Shown piece by piece: positions 33,882 through 46,610 of a stretch of 64,000 bases of DNA. Location: NCBI RefSeq assembly GCF_901000735.1, contig NC_081542.1, forward strand, positions 48,890,088-48,954,087, given 5' to 3'. The stretch comes from Corylus avellana. Its lineage: Eukaryota; Streptophyta; Magnoliopsida; Fagales; Betulaceae. The notes under the pieces are model-generated. The model was given only the letters and a program-made list of their open reading frames with translations, did not search any database and had not been told where the DNA came from. Position 1 is the stretch's first letter. Every line of letters begins with the position of its first letter. The translations under genes were made by a program, and so were the position numbers.

Positions 33882-35413
33882 TCGAATGTGGATTTGTGTA
33901 TAGCTTTCTAAGCCAGTTTATATAGACGACAGTTGGAAGCATAGCGATCATGCTGATTGCTTCTACAATTAATGCTGTGGATGATGCTCATCAAAATTTC
34001 TCTTAAAAGTTTTTATTAAGCTAAATATCTATATGCTTTCAAGGCTTAAAAATTAGGTTTGGCCTCTATCAAAATTAATTTTGACCTCAGAATGAATGAA
34101 AACTCCTAGTCCTGTGTCCCTCTGCTACTGGTGTATAATTCACTTAATTTCTCTCTTTTTCTCTCTCTTGGAAGCATCAAGAAAGGAATTAATTAAGCTT
34201 TTTTTTATTTCTTCAGAATCTCAATCTTGCTGTTAAGGAAAGCAATCAATTAACATCAGCTAAACAAAGAAGGAAACCCCAGATTCGTCAATCAACCAAA
34301 CAAGAAAAGTACATCTGGCTGCAATTCACCATGTGTCTACACGCACAAAAATCAATTTCAATAGCTTGTTTTCTTCTTTTCTTATCTCATTGTGTCGTCT
34401 CTTATTTCCACATGGTATCAAATAATAGATACAAATCCTGAGAAAGTTCTTTTTACTCTGCTTTGATGTTTGCAGAACGGAGGGTCAGTTTGTACTCTTT
34501 TATTTTATACACTTTTTATTTAAATTGTTAATTATTAAATTTAATTAAAAATTAATAAAATAAATGAGAAATATGCGTAAGAAATACGCATAGAGTTTAT
34601 GCTAGAACTTATAATTTAGAGAAGAGATGAGAATAAGGATGAGACTCATAAAAGATAAATGCTAAGAGTTAATATTTTCTTTTATATTTGATAAATCTCA
34701 TATTACATATCAACTATTAAATTTGTGGTCTTTATGAATGTCCATAATCCACTAAAGGCAGCATCTCTGATTCTTCCCATAATCCCCCATAATCCACTAA
34801 CCGTATAGCTTATGGCTCATTTCTAGACATGGTATTCTATTGTGTTTTTGGGTCTTTACAATGCATGTGTTGTTAAATTAAGATTCAGAATAAGCTTCTT
34901 TCTCTCTCAATGACAGCTATGTGGCAAAAGTACTGCCTCGTGAGTCGTATTAGATTTTTTTTTTTCAAAATTATTATTATTATATATATATATATATTAT
35001 GAAAGACAGAAAAAATCAACTCACATTAAAAATACAAAAAAAAAAAAAGTGAAGAAAATGAATATATTTATGTTTACCACTTATCTAAAAATTTTAAACT
35101 GATAAGAAAAATATAAATTTAATAATTTAATCAAATACTTTAACAGATAATACACATAAGGAGATATACAAAACATATGCACAAGAGATATACAAATTAA
35201 TAATACTTTCCTTTCCAAAAATAAGTTTCACCCTCATATTCTATCATGAGAGTGCATATACCATATATTAATTACGCATCATACTTTGATTTATTTGTGT
35301 ACCCTGAAAATTTCGACAACTTATATTTTTTTGGATGATTGAAAATAGTCTTCATCCACGAGAAATTCCTTTTATACAATATAGTGGTTCCAAAGGCCAA
35401 CCGTATGGCCCTC
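33881..35413. other. Intergenic between A4 and A5
   Basis: No gene. Bases 34838-35075 match the distal upstream region of A1 (about 11120-11320) and A3 (about 26175-26420): the motif GTGTTTTTGGGTCTT is followed by GTGTTGTTAAATTAAGATTC. It is a detached fragment of that module. The rest is AT-rich. Confidence 0.6.
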
Positions 35414-35508
35414 TCAAACGGAGAAATTAGAGATCTCTGGTGAAGCTTGGGAACAGAAATGATTAGTCTCCCGGTTGCGCCTGGTGGACTTGGCACATCG
35501 AGGCTGAG

Positions 35509-35664
35509 GGAAAAGGATCCTCTCCATTTCAAAATCCCTCCATTTCCTCCATTTAGTGCATTTTGAAGGGTAGTGTTGTCCAAAAACTTTAATAATGGTA
35601 GTGCATTTAAAATGCACTAAATGGAGGAAATGGAGGGATTTTGAAATGGAGAGGATCCTATTCC
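35509..35664. mobile_element. Mutator-like MITE inside A5 exon 4, 9-bp target duplication
   Basis: 156 bp with inverted repeats of about 50 bp (GGAAAAGGATCCTCTCC... and ...GGAGAGGATCCTATTCC). The flanks GAGGCTGAG at 35500-35508 and 35665-35673 are a 9-bp target duplication, the size produced by Mutator-like transposases. A4 has a single GAGGCTGAG at the matching place, an empty-site comparison. Element plus duplication is 165 bp, that is 55 codons, so the A5 frame continues through it. Confidence 0.93.
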
Positions 35665-37016
35665 GAGGCTGAGGGGGGTTAGGGGAATCAGAGGTTTGAG
35701 TTTTACATGTACAGTAGCTGAACAAATTGGTCAGCCTTGATAGCATTGGAAAACGACTCAAAGGAATTGTATCCCTTGCCTTATTGAGCAAGTACTTGTA
35801 GGGTTTTGATAGTGAGAGATAGAGAGGGAAATATGAAAACGCGAAGATGACGACTGGCAAGAAAGAAAGGGCATATAGGAGAACTTTTCCCCAACTTTCC
35901 CCATTTTGTAACATGAGGAGGACTGTTGCTGCAAATGATACCATCATCATGGACACAGAGAGGAACAAAAATGAAAAGCCTAGCATCAACTTATTGGGAA
36001 GAGAAAGCCTGAAGTCCGCTAGTCGAAATGGTGACGTAAGGATCGAGAGAAATATAACAACTGACGTCAAAGCAAATGAAAGGGATAATACGTTAGTCAC
36101 AGTAAAGACCACCAAGAAAGGGTGATTCAGGAGGACTGGGATATCAGTCTCATTGTTAGGGCCTCCAGGTACTGTGTATGCCGCAGCAAAGGCAACGGTA
36201 GCGAAAAGAACTGCTACAATGGAGCATCCTTCGGCGGTTCGCTTTAGCCATTCAACGGATGTTTTCCAAAGATCTTTATTTGTTGTAGCAAAGAATCCCT
36301 CTGCAGTTTGCTTCATATTGTTACGGTGATCGATTAAATGGGGTGGAAGGACTTCCTTTACGCGCTGCATGCGTACATGAACACAAGACATATTATAATA
36401 TAATTAAATAATTAAATTTATAAATAACTCTATCTTTATCATTTGCTTCCTAGTAACAAAAAGGGTAGTAGCTAGACAGAAGAAACCCCACCTCAAACCA
36501 AAGCAACTCCTGTTGCAATTCAAGAGCAGGGCCTTGCATCTTCTTAGGTACATAATCATTAATTTTTAATCCAACTGTATGCAGTATGAATTTCCTTCCT
36601 TGTCAAGCTTTCGAACCAACCTCTTCAATTCATTGGTACTTCTGCTCTAACAACTAATAGCTCAAAAATCTTTAACTGGCGGTACTTAATCGCTACATGC
36701 AATATGTTCCTGCCCTTCTCATCAATATGCTCCACTGCCTGGGGGTATATATTGAGTATTTCTTCAACAATCTCTATACAGCCGGACTTTGTTGCTAAAA
36801 ACAAAGGAGTTCCTGTTTCCCCTTCCCCTTGGCCGAGTGAACTCATGAGGGGCTCTACTTTAGGAGTAATATTACCATATTTGTGAAGCCTAGGCTTACT
36901 CAGGTCAATTCCAGGATAAGTAGCCTCCCACGAGGTATCTCTTTCTATTAAGAACTTCGCAAGTTTCATAGCTGATTCATATTTGTTCTGAAGCTTTTGA
37001 GCTTCTACAAATCTGG

Positions 37017-38796
37017 CTGAGTTACAATGTAAGTTGACTGTACATCATGAATTTAAGAATTCAGTAATTGTTGGATATAAAATTTGTTTTTCTTCAAGGG
37101 AAAAATATAGCAAGTTTCCCTAAACCATGTAAGCACATATAACACAATGATTTTTGCAGAGAATTCTTAATTCAACTATGTTCTAAACTTATTCAAAAAA
37201 GTTTTCACGCACTAAATTTCATTTAAAGCCACATTTTCTTCCAAAGTCACTCTTCTCTATTACTTTTAAGTAGCATATCCATCAATTTTACTGAGTCTAT
37301 GAGAGGTTTCTTCTAAAAGCAACTTTACATATCTGCTGAATTTATTTACTCTTGCATCTCTAAATTAATTGTTAAGGAAATAATTAGCTGTAAAAACCCC
37401 CCCACTTAGGTCAAAGTGAGATAGTGTGGTAGAAAATGATATTTGGAGGTAATCAAAATAGTAAATTTTGAACTTGAAAATATGCTCACCGAGCTTAGTT
37501 GGATGACCACGACGTGAACGCTGAAAATAGCTTTATGAATTTGGGTGATTTATGATGGCATTCACATCCTTAGAAAATTTGGAGCTAATTATAAGGGGAT
37601 CGGAACTCGTTTGAATGAAATAAATTCAATCAAATGAACAGAGCAATTCCACACGTCGACAGGAAGAAACCTGCGACGATTGGTCAAACACAGGTGACAA
37701 ATCAAACAAATACAAATTTAATTCGATTCAAAATAATTTTGATTGAACAAAAATCACACACAATGTGTCACTCGAACTTGCGAGTTAGGACTTCGGCAGC
37801 CATGGAAGAGGAAGCCGCTAGCTTCCTCGCTTCCTCCTCCCCCCCCTTTTTTTTTTTTTTTTTTCTCTTTTTCCATTTTCCTTCATCTCCCTCCTTTTCT
37901 TGCCTCATCAGAGGCAAAACATGTCTCTTTAGAGACCCTACCTGCCTCCTCGAAGGCCTTATCTTTGTCCAAAAATTGCAACGCCTCATCTTCCACTGCA
38001 AAACCTCCGATCACTGCCATCCTCAGCCCCTCCAAGTCTAGGTATCGCTCTCTTCTTGAAATTTTTGGGTATGTTTTTTTCAAAATCTGCTCTCTTGTTT
38101 TCAGGAAGTCTTGGATGCTTATGAGCCACTCCAATGGGTTCCTGGCCGTCTCCGCTAGCCTCTACCACCGGCGTCCCACCCATCTAACCACCACGCGCCG
38201 ATGTGTGTTCAACACGTTCCTACGAGTAGATCTTACTCTCGGGCGCATGCCCTCCAAGCACTGACGCGTGAGGCCCTTTTCTCGCCACTCCACCTCTAAC
38301 CACCTCCTATGCAGATCTTCTGGTTCCCTCACCGGCTCGTGGCCCTGTGCGACTACTCTGACTACTCCTTCGTTGCTGTTTTTTGGACATTTTACTCGGC
38401 TTTATAGCTTGGTTTTTTATTCTGTGTTGTTATTCTGTAACATGTTTGTGTTGCTCTTTGTTAAACCCGATCTGGTTAGGTTTTAGACTCTTTGTAAGTG
38501 AATATCTTTTTTTATTTTCTTTTTAGAAACTTTTTTTTCACTGTGCATTTAAATCTCCATGGCTTTTTTGAAAGTCTGTTTAGATTTTTCATTGGAGTAT
38601 TCGTACTTCTAATAGTTATGTTCATCAGATTACGCCACGGCAAAAAAATTTTTAGGCTGCATTCGCAGATGTTTACCATCTTCACTTGCATTAAAGAGTC
38701 TGTAGTCTATTTGAATTGGGTTTTTTTGTCTAAACTTATTAACTTTTATGTGTTTGTCCTATAACTTTCTTATACTTAAATGAATATCAGTTTATT

Positions 38797-38841
<45 letters not shown>

Positions 38842-39086
38842 AAAGAAAAAAGACTTTCGAGTTAGGTGAGGACGCAAATTCGCAAATTCACTTGACCATA
38901 TTTAATGCAAGTTCGATTGAACGAAGATTTCATCGACGTGTCAGTCAACATGTGGGGCTAAGTAGGGATGCGACAAAAGCGCACTGTCATGTGTCAATCA
39001 GCATTTAATGCAAAAGTCGATTGAACAAAATGAACAGTAATCAAACAAAATGACTATTTTTAAGAGTTCAAACAAAACAATAATTT
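37017..39086. other. A5 intron 2, left part: no gene recognised
   Basis: Contains a slightly GC-richer stretch at 37630-38480 with overlapping open frames on both strands (up to 173 codons) that are Ser/Pro/Phe-rich and lack any domain I recognise, and a (TA)n run at about 38803-38836. I treat this as transposon-derived or random. Confidence 0.45.
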
Positions 39087-39552
39087 GGGTTAAATATCTC
39101 AAACCCCCCTAAGGTTTATTAGCTTTATTTTTTTTTCTCTTGGAGTTTCATTTTTATCACAGGACCTCCTGGGGTTTTGATAAAAGACCAATTTAGTCCA
39201 TTCGTTAGTTGACTGTTAAGACTGACACGTGGACCAATCAGATGTTGACGCGTGTCACCTATTTAATTTTTTTTTTTTTTAAAAAAAAGTATTTAAAAAA
39301 AAAAAAAAGGAAAAAACTGGGGGTGGTCGACAGTTTTTTTTTTTTTTTTTTTTTAAAAAAAATTAAATAAGTGTTACGTGTCAACATCTGATTAGTCCAC
39401 GTGTCAGTCTTAACGGTCAACTAACAGTCAACTAACGGATAGACTAAATTGGTCCTTTATCAAAACCTCAAGGGGTCCTATGATAAAAATGAAACTCCAA
39501 GGAAAAAAAAAAAAAGTTGGTAAACCCTAAGGGGGTTTAAGGTATTTAACCC
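39087..39552. mobile_element. Foldback (Mutator-like) MITE in A5 intron 2, 9-bp target duplication
   Basis: 466 bp. The left arm begins GGGTTAAATATCTCAAACCC and the right arm ends GGTATTTAACCC. The arms, about 190 bp each, are nearly complementary over a T/A-rich centre. The flanks CAATAATTT at 39078-39086 and 39553-39561 are identical (9 bp). No coding capacity. Confidence 0.88.
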
Positions 39553-40240
39553 CAATAATTTTGGTTTTCATTCTACTTTGTTCACAGTGAGTCAGAGAGG
39601 GTTTTTTTAACGTATTTCTTTGGAATCAAGTCAAAATCTTGACATTTGTGTGAGGGTTTGTTACACTAAAGACTTTCAAACAAGATTCTCAAAGACTAAC
39701 TCCGAGGGTGAGCATTTTTAAAACTAAATACTACCGTATATATAAATACAATTGTGGTAATGGTAAAATAAATGATATATATAGACTAATTAAGGTATTA
39801 ATATGTTAGAACTGTTTAGAGTATACAGAAACTGTTAACATGTTAGAATAAACTAATTATGTCTTCGAAAATGAATAATGAAAGTTTTAGTTAACATGTT
39901 GAGATTATATAGAAATGAGAATATGTTGAGTTGTATGGTGTGCTGCATGGTCGTTATGATCATGACAAAATTTTATTGAAAGTTTAAAGAAATTGTAAAC
40001 AAAGGTAAAATTAGGGTTAATGATAAAAATATGATTTTTAATACTATAAATTGATGTATTATGCATGCAAATGGTCTATTAGGATTGTATGAGTTAAGAA
40101 AAGAGAAAGTATTTTCAAGCGAACGAACACAAGAAAGAACTTGGAAACTAGGATTTTTTAGACTTTAATCGAACAAACTGGATGTTTGTTCGAATGAAAT
40201 GTTTCATAGCAGTTAGAAGAGTCTTTTAATGAATAAAAGT

Positions 40241-40291
40241 ATGATGTTTAAACATCATTATTTTATAGCTAAATTTAGCTATAAAATAATG
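40241..40291. repeat. Two abutting perfect palindromes
   Basis: ATGATGTTTAAACATCAT (40241-40258) is a perfect 18-bp palindrome. It overlaps by three bases a perfect 36-bp palindrome at 40256-40291 centred on CTAAATTTAG. They lie in A5 intron 2 and could form hairpins or a cruciform. Confidence 0.9.
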
Positions 40292-41575
40292 AAGATGAGT
40301 TTGAACATGTGCTTAAAGGTTCAAACCAATTATTAATCCCAAGTTGTAATTAAGTATATAAACTTATTAATTTTACACTAACGTACGTATTTTACATGTT
40401 GCATGATATGATTAACATGTCTTTAATGAAGAGACGAGTTTGAAAGAAAATGGTTTCAAAAAGAGATGGGGTTAGAAAGGAATATAGGTTTTGTGAAAGA
40501 AAGAAAGAAAGTGATTTTGTGGAAAAGAGATTGAAAAAGTGTGTTGAATAATAACCTCTGGTAGTTAAGTGCGGAAAATACTCTTAACAAATCCTTTGAT
40601 GGTTAAGTGATAAAACGAACCAGAACCGAGGATTTGCTCCAAGAATTCCTTTTTAGCCTCACGGCGAAAAGCTCCAGGGTTGCATGATAGCAGCTGAAGA
40701 CCAGTCATCCCGTCCGCGTCTCGTTCACCAACTAAGTGATCGAAGCGTTTCACAATGTCCATGGCCAAATTTGTTTTTCCAATTTTCATATAAGCAAGAA
40801 GAAGTGATCTTTTAATTTAGATTATGAGAAATGCTATTTAATAGATTGCTATACAACTGACATACAATTTGTATAATATGTGAGTAAAATTCAGTCATTA
40901 TTTTTTTTAAGCTCTCATTAATCTTAAGGCTGATTTTTACTATTTCAGTTATACATGACAGGATCATATATAACAGTCTACTAACTACCATTAAAAAATA
41001 TATGGCCTTAGGATCGATGTTGTGGGTGGGGATAACTAACCAAATCGCTGAACAAGGATAGCCATGTGTAGAATTGTAGTTTTATCACTCCTTTGAAGGA
41101 AGGGTTTCTGAGTTGCTTCATCGTAACCCATAATTTTTCATGCAAGAAAGTCGAACACATCCATTTTGCCATAACGGACAGCCCGGAAAAGCGCAGTCTC
41201 TCCAAGGTGGTTCCGCATGCACAGCAGTCCCGGAGCTTTCTCTAACACCTTCCTTGCCACGACAAGTGATTGGTTGGATGTGGCGGCGTCGTGGAGGATA
41301 GTGTTTCCTACGTAGTTTTGGCGGGTCATTTTGTCGAGATGGCCGTGAGGCAAGGCGTCTAGAAGGCTGAGCACCAAGTTGGGTTGTTTGGAGTAAGTGG
41401 CCGTCTGGAGCACTGTGTCGTCGTGTATGGTCAATACGTGCAATCCTCGCTCGTCAACTTTTTCACACAGCTCTTTCACCTTCTCCGGATCCGCGTCTTC
41501 TTTCAGCAAAGCATAGTACAGCTCCGCGTTTAATCTATGGACTTTTCTAGCATCCTTCTCTCCCGTGGGAGACAT

Positions 41576-43174
41576 CGCTTCAATTCAAGTGTGTCAACAA
41601 AGAGAGAGAAAGAGAGAGAGAGGTTCGAATGTGGACTTGTGTGTAGGTTTCTTGAGGCACGTTTATATATATAAAGATAATTGTTGGAGGCAAAGTCCTG
41701 ATTCCATGTAAAATGCTGTGAATAATTCTTATCAAATATATAAAGTTGGGTACCCTCTGTCAATCGATCTCTGTTCACCAACAACTAGACGATTCGTAGT
41801 CTGTGTTATGCTATTAATTTGTTTGAACATAATTTAAAGGTGATGATGCCTCGTTTCATTGCCAGCTTGCATTCGGAAGAAATTGGAATAAGATCCGCTT
41901 AGCACAATTAACTATTTAATAATATGAGCATAAAAAAAAGGTTAACTCAGATGCTCATTTTTTTAGGGAAAATGTTATCTCTATATTACTTTATTCCAAT
42001 ACTTTTAAAATGGGAGCACTTCTAAACTTTATTCTAGGATTTAATCTATATATCTCGATCTGGTCATAGAAGATGATGCTTGTTCGATGGATAAGTAAGT
42101 CGTATTTATCTTCCAAGTCTTCATAGGGCTGGCCAAATACCACTCAAACAGTCAAACCCGACCCGACCCAAGCGGTATAAGTGGCTTCCGACTCGGTTCG
42201 GGTTCTGTATCCATTTTTAAAAAATATGAATTCCAATCCGAATTGATAATATATCCAAAATTTAAAAAATAAAAAATGGGTAATATATATTTGTTTTTTC
42301 AAATACTCTAATCTAACTTTCATCGGCAGCTACAACCGTTTCATTTTGCACCACTCTCATCGTGATGTAAATCAAGTTAATTGCATCGGGAGAAGACGAC
42401 ATTGTTTGCACAAGGTCTAATTAGGCAAATTCCAACGAGCCTCTTCATGGTGAATTTTAGGAATAACTCCACTGAATCTCGGTCAAAATGACAAACGATC
42501 AAAATTCAAACAAGCACAAGGCAAAAACGACTAGTTCAAATCTCTGTTAAGTTAGAATTAGTTCAAACTAGTAGTAAATCTAAGATGTCCATCAAAAGGC
42601 CAGTAGTTGGCAAAAGACATCACAAGTCCTAAACTATTCCTCAAAAAGTTCAATTTTTCAATATTCTTATTTTGTACATCACATTAATCATTTTTTATTA
42701 CTATTTAAATAAAATAAAAACTACAAGACAATTTTTTTTTTTTTACTATTTCATAAAATAAATTAAAATTTTATATTAATTACACTCTCATGTTCAATTG
42801 GAAGGCCGATTGTCTTGATGTGATGACAATCTCTCAAATCTCTTGATGTGCATTTTGTCTTGTTTGTTGGGCACTCGGGACAATGGAATAGGCCTGCAAG
42901 AGCATGGGCATCACTAAAAGTCGAGAGTCGAGACATATTATATTTTCTCATTATTTTATTATGTATTACGCAAGCTGATCGATCATACAGAACGTTATCA
43001 TAACAACTGTGTCAATTCTTTTTCTCATACTGATCAGAGCTAAAAATTCACCATTACAAGTATCAAAATCTACTCCAAAAATAAAAAAACAAAAACAAAA
43101 ACAAAATCCAAAAATACGAAGAAGAAAAAAAAGCCCATCCTGAAAGGAGTTATTGCTTACTCACACTTCAAGTC
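41576..43174. other. Intergenic between A5 and A6
   Basis: After the CT-rich A5 leader there is no gene. At 42124 a single hAT-like end (TAGGGCTGGCCAAATACC) followed by GACCCGACCC motifs suggests a degraded element; I could not find its other end. Confidence 0.5.
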
Positions 43175-46100
43175 TCAATAGATCTTGCCCTTAGAGGTTT
43201 TGGAGAAACGAGAGAGGAGATTCAAGCGACGAAGCTTCTTCATTATTTTCTTTGAAAGGGACTGCAAACTACTGGTGAATGCAATGTATAAGGGGAACTG
43301 CATAAGTGCAAACACAGCAACAGGAAGGAATGCCGCAGTGTAAATTAGAGTCGAAGTCCATTTTTTCTTCTCAAGGCGAATGATGAGCAGAATGGTTGCC
43401 GAGAACGAAAGCATGGTTGTTGTCACAGAGAAGAAGAGCAAGGCGAACCCCACCATGAGCTTCCGAGGGAGAGATTTGAGGAAATTTTGTTGCTCAAAAG
43501 GAGATGTGAGAATCGATAGGAACATTACGACAGAAGTCAAGGAGCTTGCAAGGGAGACAACGTCCATGATGGTGAAGAATAAGAAGAAGGGAGAGTGAAG
43601 GAAAATTGGACGACCCGTGTCATCATTGCCTCCCGGGACGGTGTAGGCAGTCGCGAAAACGACAGTGGCGACAAGGACAGCAACCGCAGAGCACGACTGA
43701 GAGGTCTCCTTTATCCATTTTTGGGCCTTCTTGAGAAGTTCAGCATGTGTCTCTTTGAAGAGCTCGTCTGCAGTCACATCGTCATAGTTACGGTGCATGA
43801 CATAATGGGAAGGCATTATCTTTCGCACACGCTGCATGGAGACATTGTAAAAAGAATTAATGACTTCTTTTTCGTTCTACAAGACACCGCAAGGAAATGT
43901 TACATGCTAATTATAATAATCTTCTGTTTGTTTTTTCTTTTTTACACGAAGAACTTTCATAAACAAATCTTACGTTGGAAAATAAGAAATTTTACTTTAT
44001 GCCACATCAAAAACACTTTGCTAAATTAAAAATATTAAACATGTACTCTCAAAACACATTAACAAACATACGAGTGGATAGGTTAGTAATGGTATAATTA
44101 TTTGTATGATGCATGAGTATTGTTCAACTTTAAATCAGAGATAAAGTGAAATTAGAGTTCAAAAATAGATCTCCGGATCTAATATCATGATAAACTTTTA
44201 GGTGTCTTATAAGTTTAAATCGATGAAAAATTATAATAAATTTAATAACTTGATCAATATTCTAATTGGAATACGTACAAAGACAATTAGCAAAATTAAA
44301 TTTATGGCAGATTAAGTACCTCAAGCCATTTCAACTCCTCTTGCAATTGGAGTGCAGGACCAGGTTTGGTTCCTCCATCATACTTGGTCATGTCGGCAAC
44401 ATGATGCAATATGGTGTAGCTTCTCCCATCAATCCTTGAAGACAACCTAGAGTCCATTATTTTTTTCATCTCCTTTACAAGGCGAAAGATTTCCCTTTGA
44501 CGGTATCTAATGACCACGTGCAATATGTTTTCCTCATCCTGAGTAACGTGCTCAATTGCCTGAGGATGCACTTTAAGTATCTCATCAAATATTTCTCTTA
44601 TTCCTTCGCTAGCAGCAATAAGCAATGGGGTACTGTAATTAATCGTCCGATATCTCCCATAGGATCCCCCTCCTCCTTTACCTCCTTCTGTGGTACTGTT
44701 GGATTGTTCCCCTTCTTTTTTAATAGCATCGTCGTCCAAATTACAGTCCGATTTCCCCAAGGAAATCGTCTTGTCCTCTGCGATAAAACTGTTTTCCCAT
44801 GTAGTATCCATTTTCGCTAGCAATTTGGTGAGTTGTAGAGCTGCTGTATGCGTTCCCTTCATCTTCCAAAGTTTATTGATAACCGTCCATTCTGTCCATG
44901 TTATATCGCGCGAGTGTAAGAGAGATATCACTTATCAGTATCTTGAGCATATACATGGACTGCAATCTATATTTTTAAGGAAAATACATTTAACAGATAA
45001 AGTGATGTGACAATGTTTTATAGTCATTGGATATATTTGTTTTTTAACATGTGTGCAAATCCAAGAGCTACTAAACCTTGACACATCAAAAATTTATGAA
45101 ATGTTTATATAATATGTAACATTAGTACTCTTAAAAAAAAAAATCAGGAGGTGGCACCTTTAGCTAGGCTGCTCCATATAGCACAGTATATTCTTGAAAT
45201 CGCTGCAGTTTTGTGTAAAGTAATTACATGGTTAGAAACATACTTCTAGTAGTATACAAATGAGAAATATAAGCGCAAGTGCTATTGAGGAGAGGCTATA
45301 ATTAATAAATCAAGGTAAATAAACAAAGAAAAACTGAAGCCCAGAGAATAGCAATCCATTCTACAAGTGCATCCGTATGTACATGTTAAGATTTATAGAT
45401 TAAGCTTAGTTTTCTTTTTGTTAAATTATCAAGTTCCTCAAAAATTTAAGTTGATAAGAAATAGTTAATTTATTCATTCCATTAATATTCATTTTTTTTT
45501 TCTTTTTTAGTTTAGAGCGAAAAAACTGGAAACGTATTTAATTTCCTAAATTCTAAACGATCAGTAACTATTCGGTGCTCACGAGGTATTCCACCCGTGA
45601 AAGAATCCTTTTGGCATATATATATATATATTCACAAGACTTCTTTTCACTGACACAAACTTTGAACAAGAAATATTTATCATTTCCTCCTGTCCATTTT
45701 CTGGAGTCACTTTTTAGTCTCGCCACACTAAGAAAAGGTATGTGAACGAGGATATATAGGTTTTTTATTTTTGTTTTTATTTTTTATTTATTTAATAAGT
45801 AAGAATTTATTGATCAAGAATCCAAAAGCAACCAATAAAAAAAAAAAGACGGCCTAAAAGTCTGAGGAAATCTACACAAACAAGCGTCTAAAAAAACCTA
45901 AAAAGGGCATCCAAAATTAAATGATTATAAAAAACTCCAAGACCCACGTTTAGAGCCAGAGGGAAGCTTCTTAAGTGGTATCATTATTGGGTATCAAGAA
46001 TAAGAATGATGAGTGGATATCAAGAACAAGAAGGAATCTTTAAGAGGTAATTCAATTGGTGGTAAATTACGTGTTATAAAGTAAATGTCACTAGTTCAAA

Positions 46101-46577
46101 TTTTCTCCTATTTCATTGCACGGGACATATCAATAAAGAAAAAGAAATAATCCCTTGCATACAATTACCAGATGGATGTTTATGAAATTGGCAGAAGGTA
46201 CTAGTGCCTTGGCCACTCTCCAAATCTCCCATTGGACTTGAGAGTGTTTGGGCTTCATCATCATCACTATCGCCATCATCATCATGCTGATATGCAGGAA
46301 GGCCTATGACAAGATCGATCATGCGTTTTGAGTGTACTGAAAATGCTTTCGAGTCAAAGTAAATGGAGCCACACCCAAAAATAAAGAACACAACATAACA
46401 GTACGTAAATCGTAGTTAATGACATACAATCATAGAGGAGAGTCTTCATTTTGCTTATGCGGGATGAACTCTTGAAAGCAGATGGCATTTTCGCCAGCAG
46501 GTGAAGACATGTCATGTCATTGACTCCCTTTCTTGCTCCAAGTCCCTCGTCCTTTTCTAGTAACCAAATGGCGGTAT
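43175..46577 (-). CDS. A6: ankyrin-repeat PGG-domain membrane protein, first exon not found
   Basis: Exons 2-6 of the A1 plan: 46577-46428, 46303-46169, 45202-45158, 44891-44320, 43831-43175; borders are GT-AG and phases match. They encode the second ankyrin block (TAIWLLEKDEGLG, TCLHLLAKMP), the Asp-rich linker, the 15-residue exon (acceptor AG intact here), the third block (TPLLIAASEG, NILHVVIRYRQ, YTILHHVADM) and the PGG domain (YTVPGGNDD) with four membrane segments. About 519 residues are open to the stop. Exon 1, with the first repeats and start codon, should lie to the right of 46590. Instead there is a copia LTR at 46611 and a gap at 46924; nothing like it is present in 47024-48461. 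Either it is inside the gap or retroelement insertion has decapitated the gene. Confidence 0.8.
46030..46110 (+). repeat. SINE-like (tRNA-related) relic
   Basis: GGTAATTCAATTGGTGG resembles a pol III A box and CACTAGTTCAAATTTT a B box, 45 bp apart, the spacing of tRNA-derived plant SINE heads. It lies in A6 intron 3, between exons 3 and 4. Diverged and without clear ends. Confidence 0.4.
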
Positions 46578-46610
46578 CTGTATTGAAAGATAGAGACCGT
46601 TAAAGCATGC

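Larger units (their letters stand above)
35414..41575 (-). pseudogene. A5: ankyrin-repeat PGG-domain pseudogene with many lesions
   Basis: Same four-exon plan as A4: 41575-41041, 40770-40621, 37016-36492, 36364-35414. Lesions seen: a TGA at 41138-41140 in exon 1 (GGA in A4); the exon 2 acceptor reads AA instead of AG (40772-40771); in exon 3 a net frameshift with a TGA at 36625-36627 and a 1-nt loss about 30 bases later; and a 156-bp MITE inside exon 4, which stays in frame. Exon 4 alone is an open frame of 317 codons with the PGG motif (YTVPGGPNN), four membrane segments and an altered C-terminus. Intron 2 is about 3.6 kb and contains a foldback element. It could express only fragments. Confidence 0.85.

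Noticed and set aside
37634..38486. Overlapping open frames up to 173 codons, both strands
   Set aside because: Low-complexity Ser/Pro/Phe composition caused by CT- and T-rich DNA, no domain, located inside the A5 intron.
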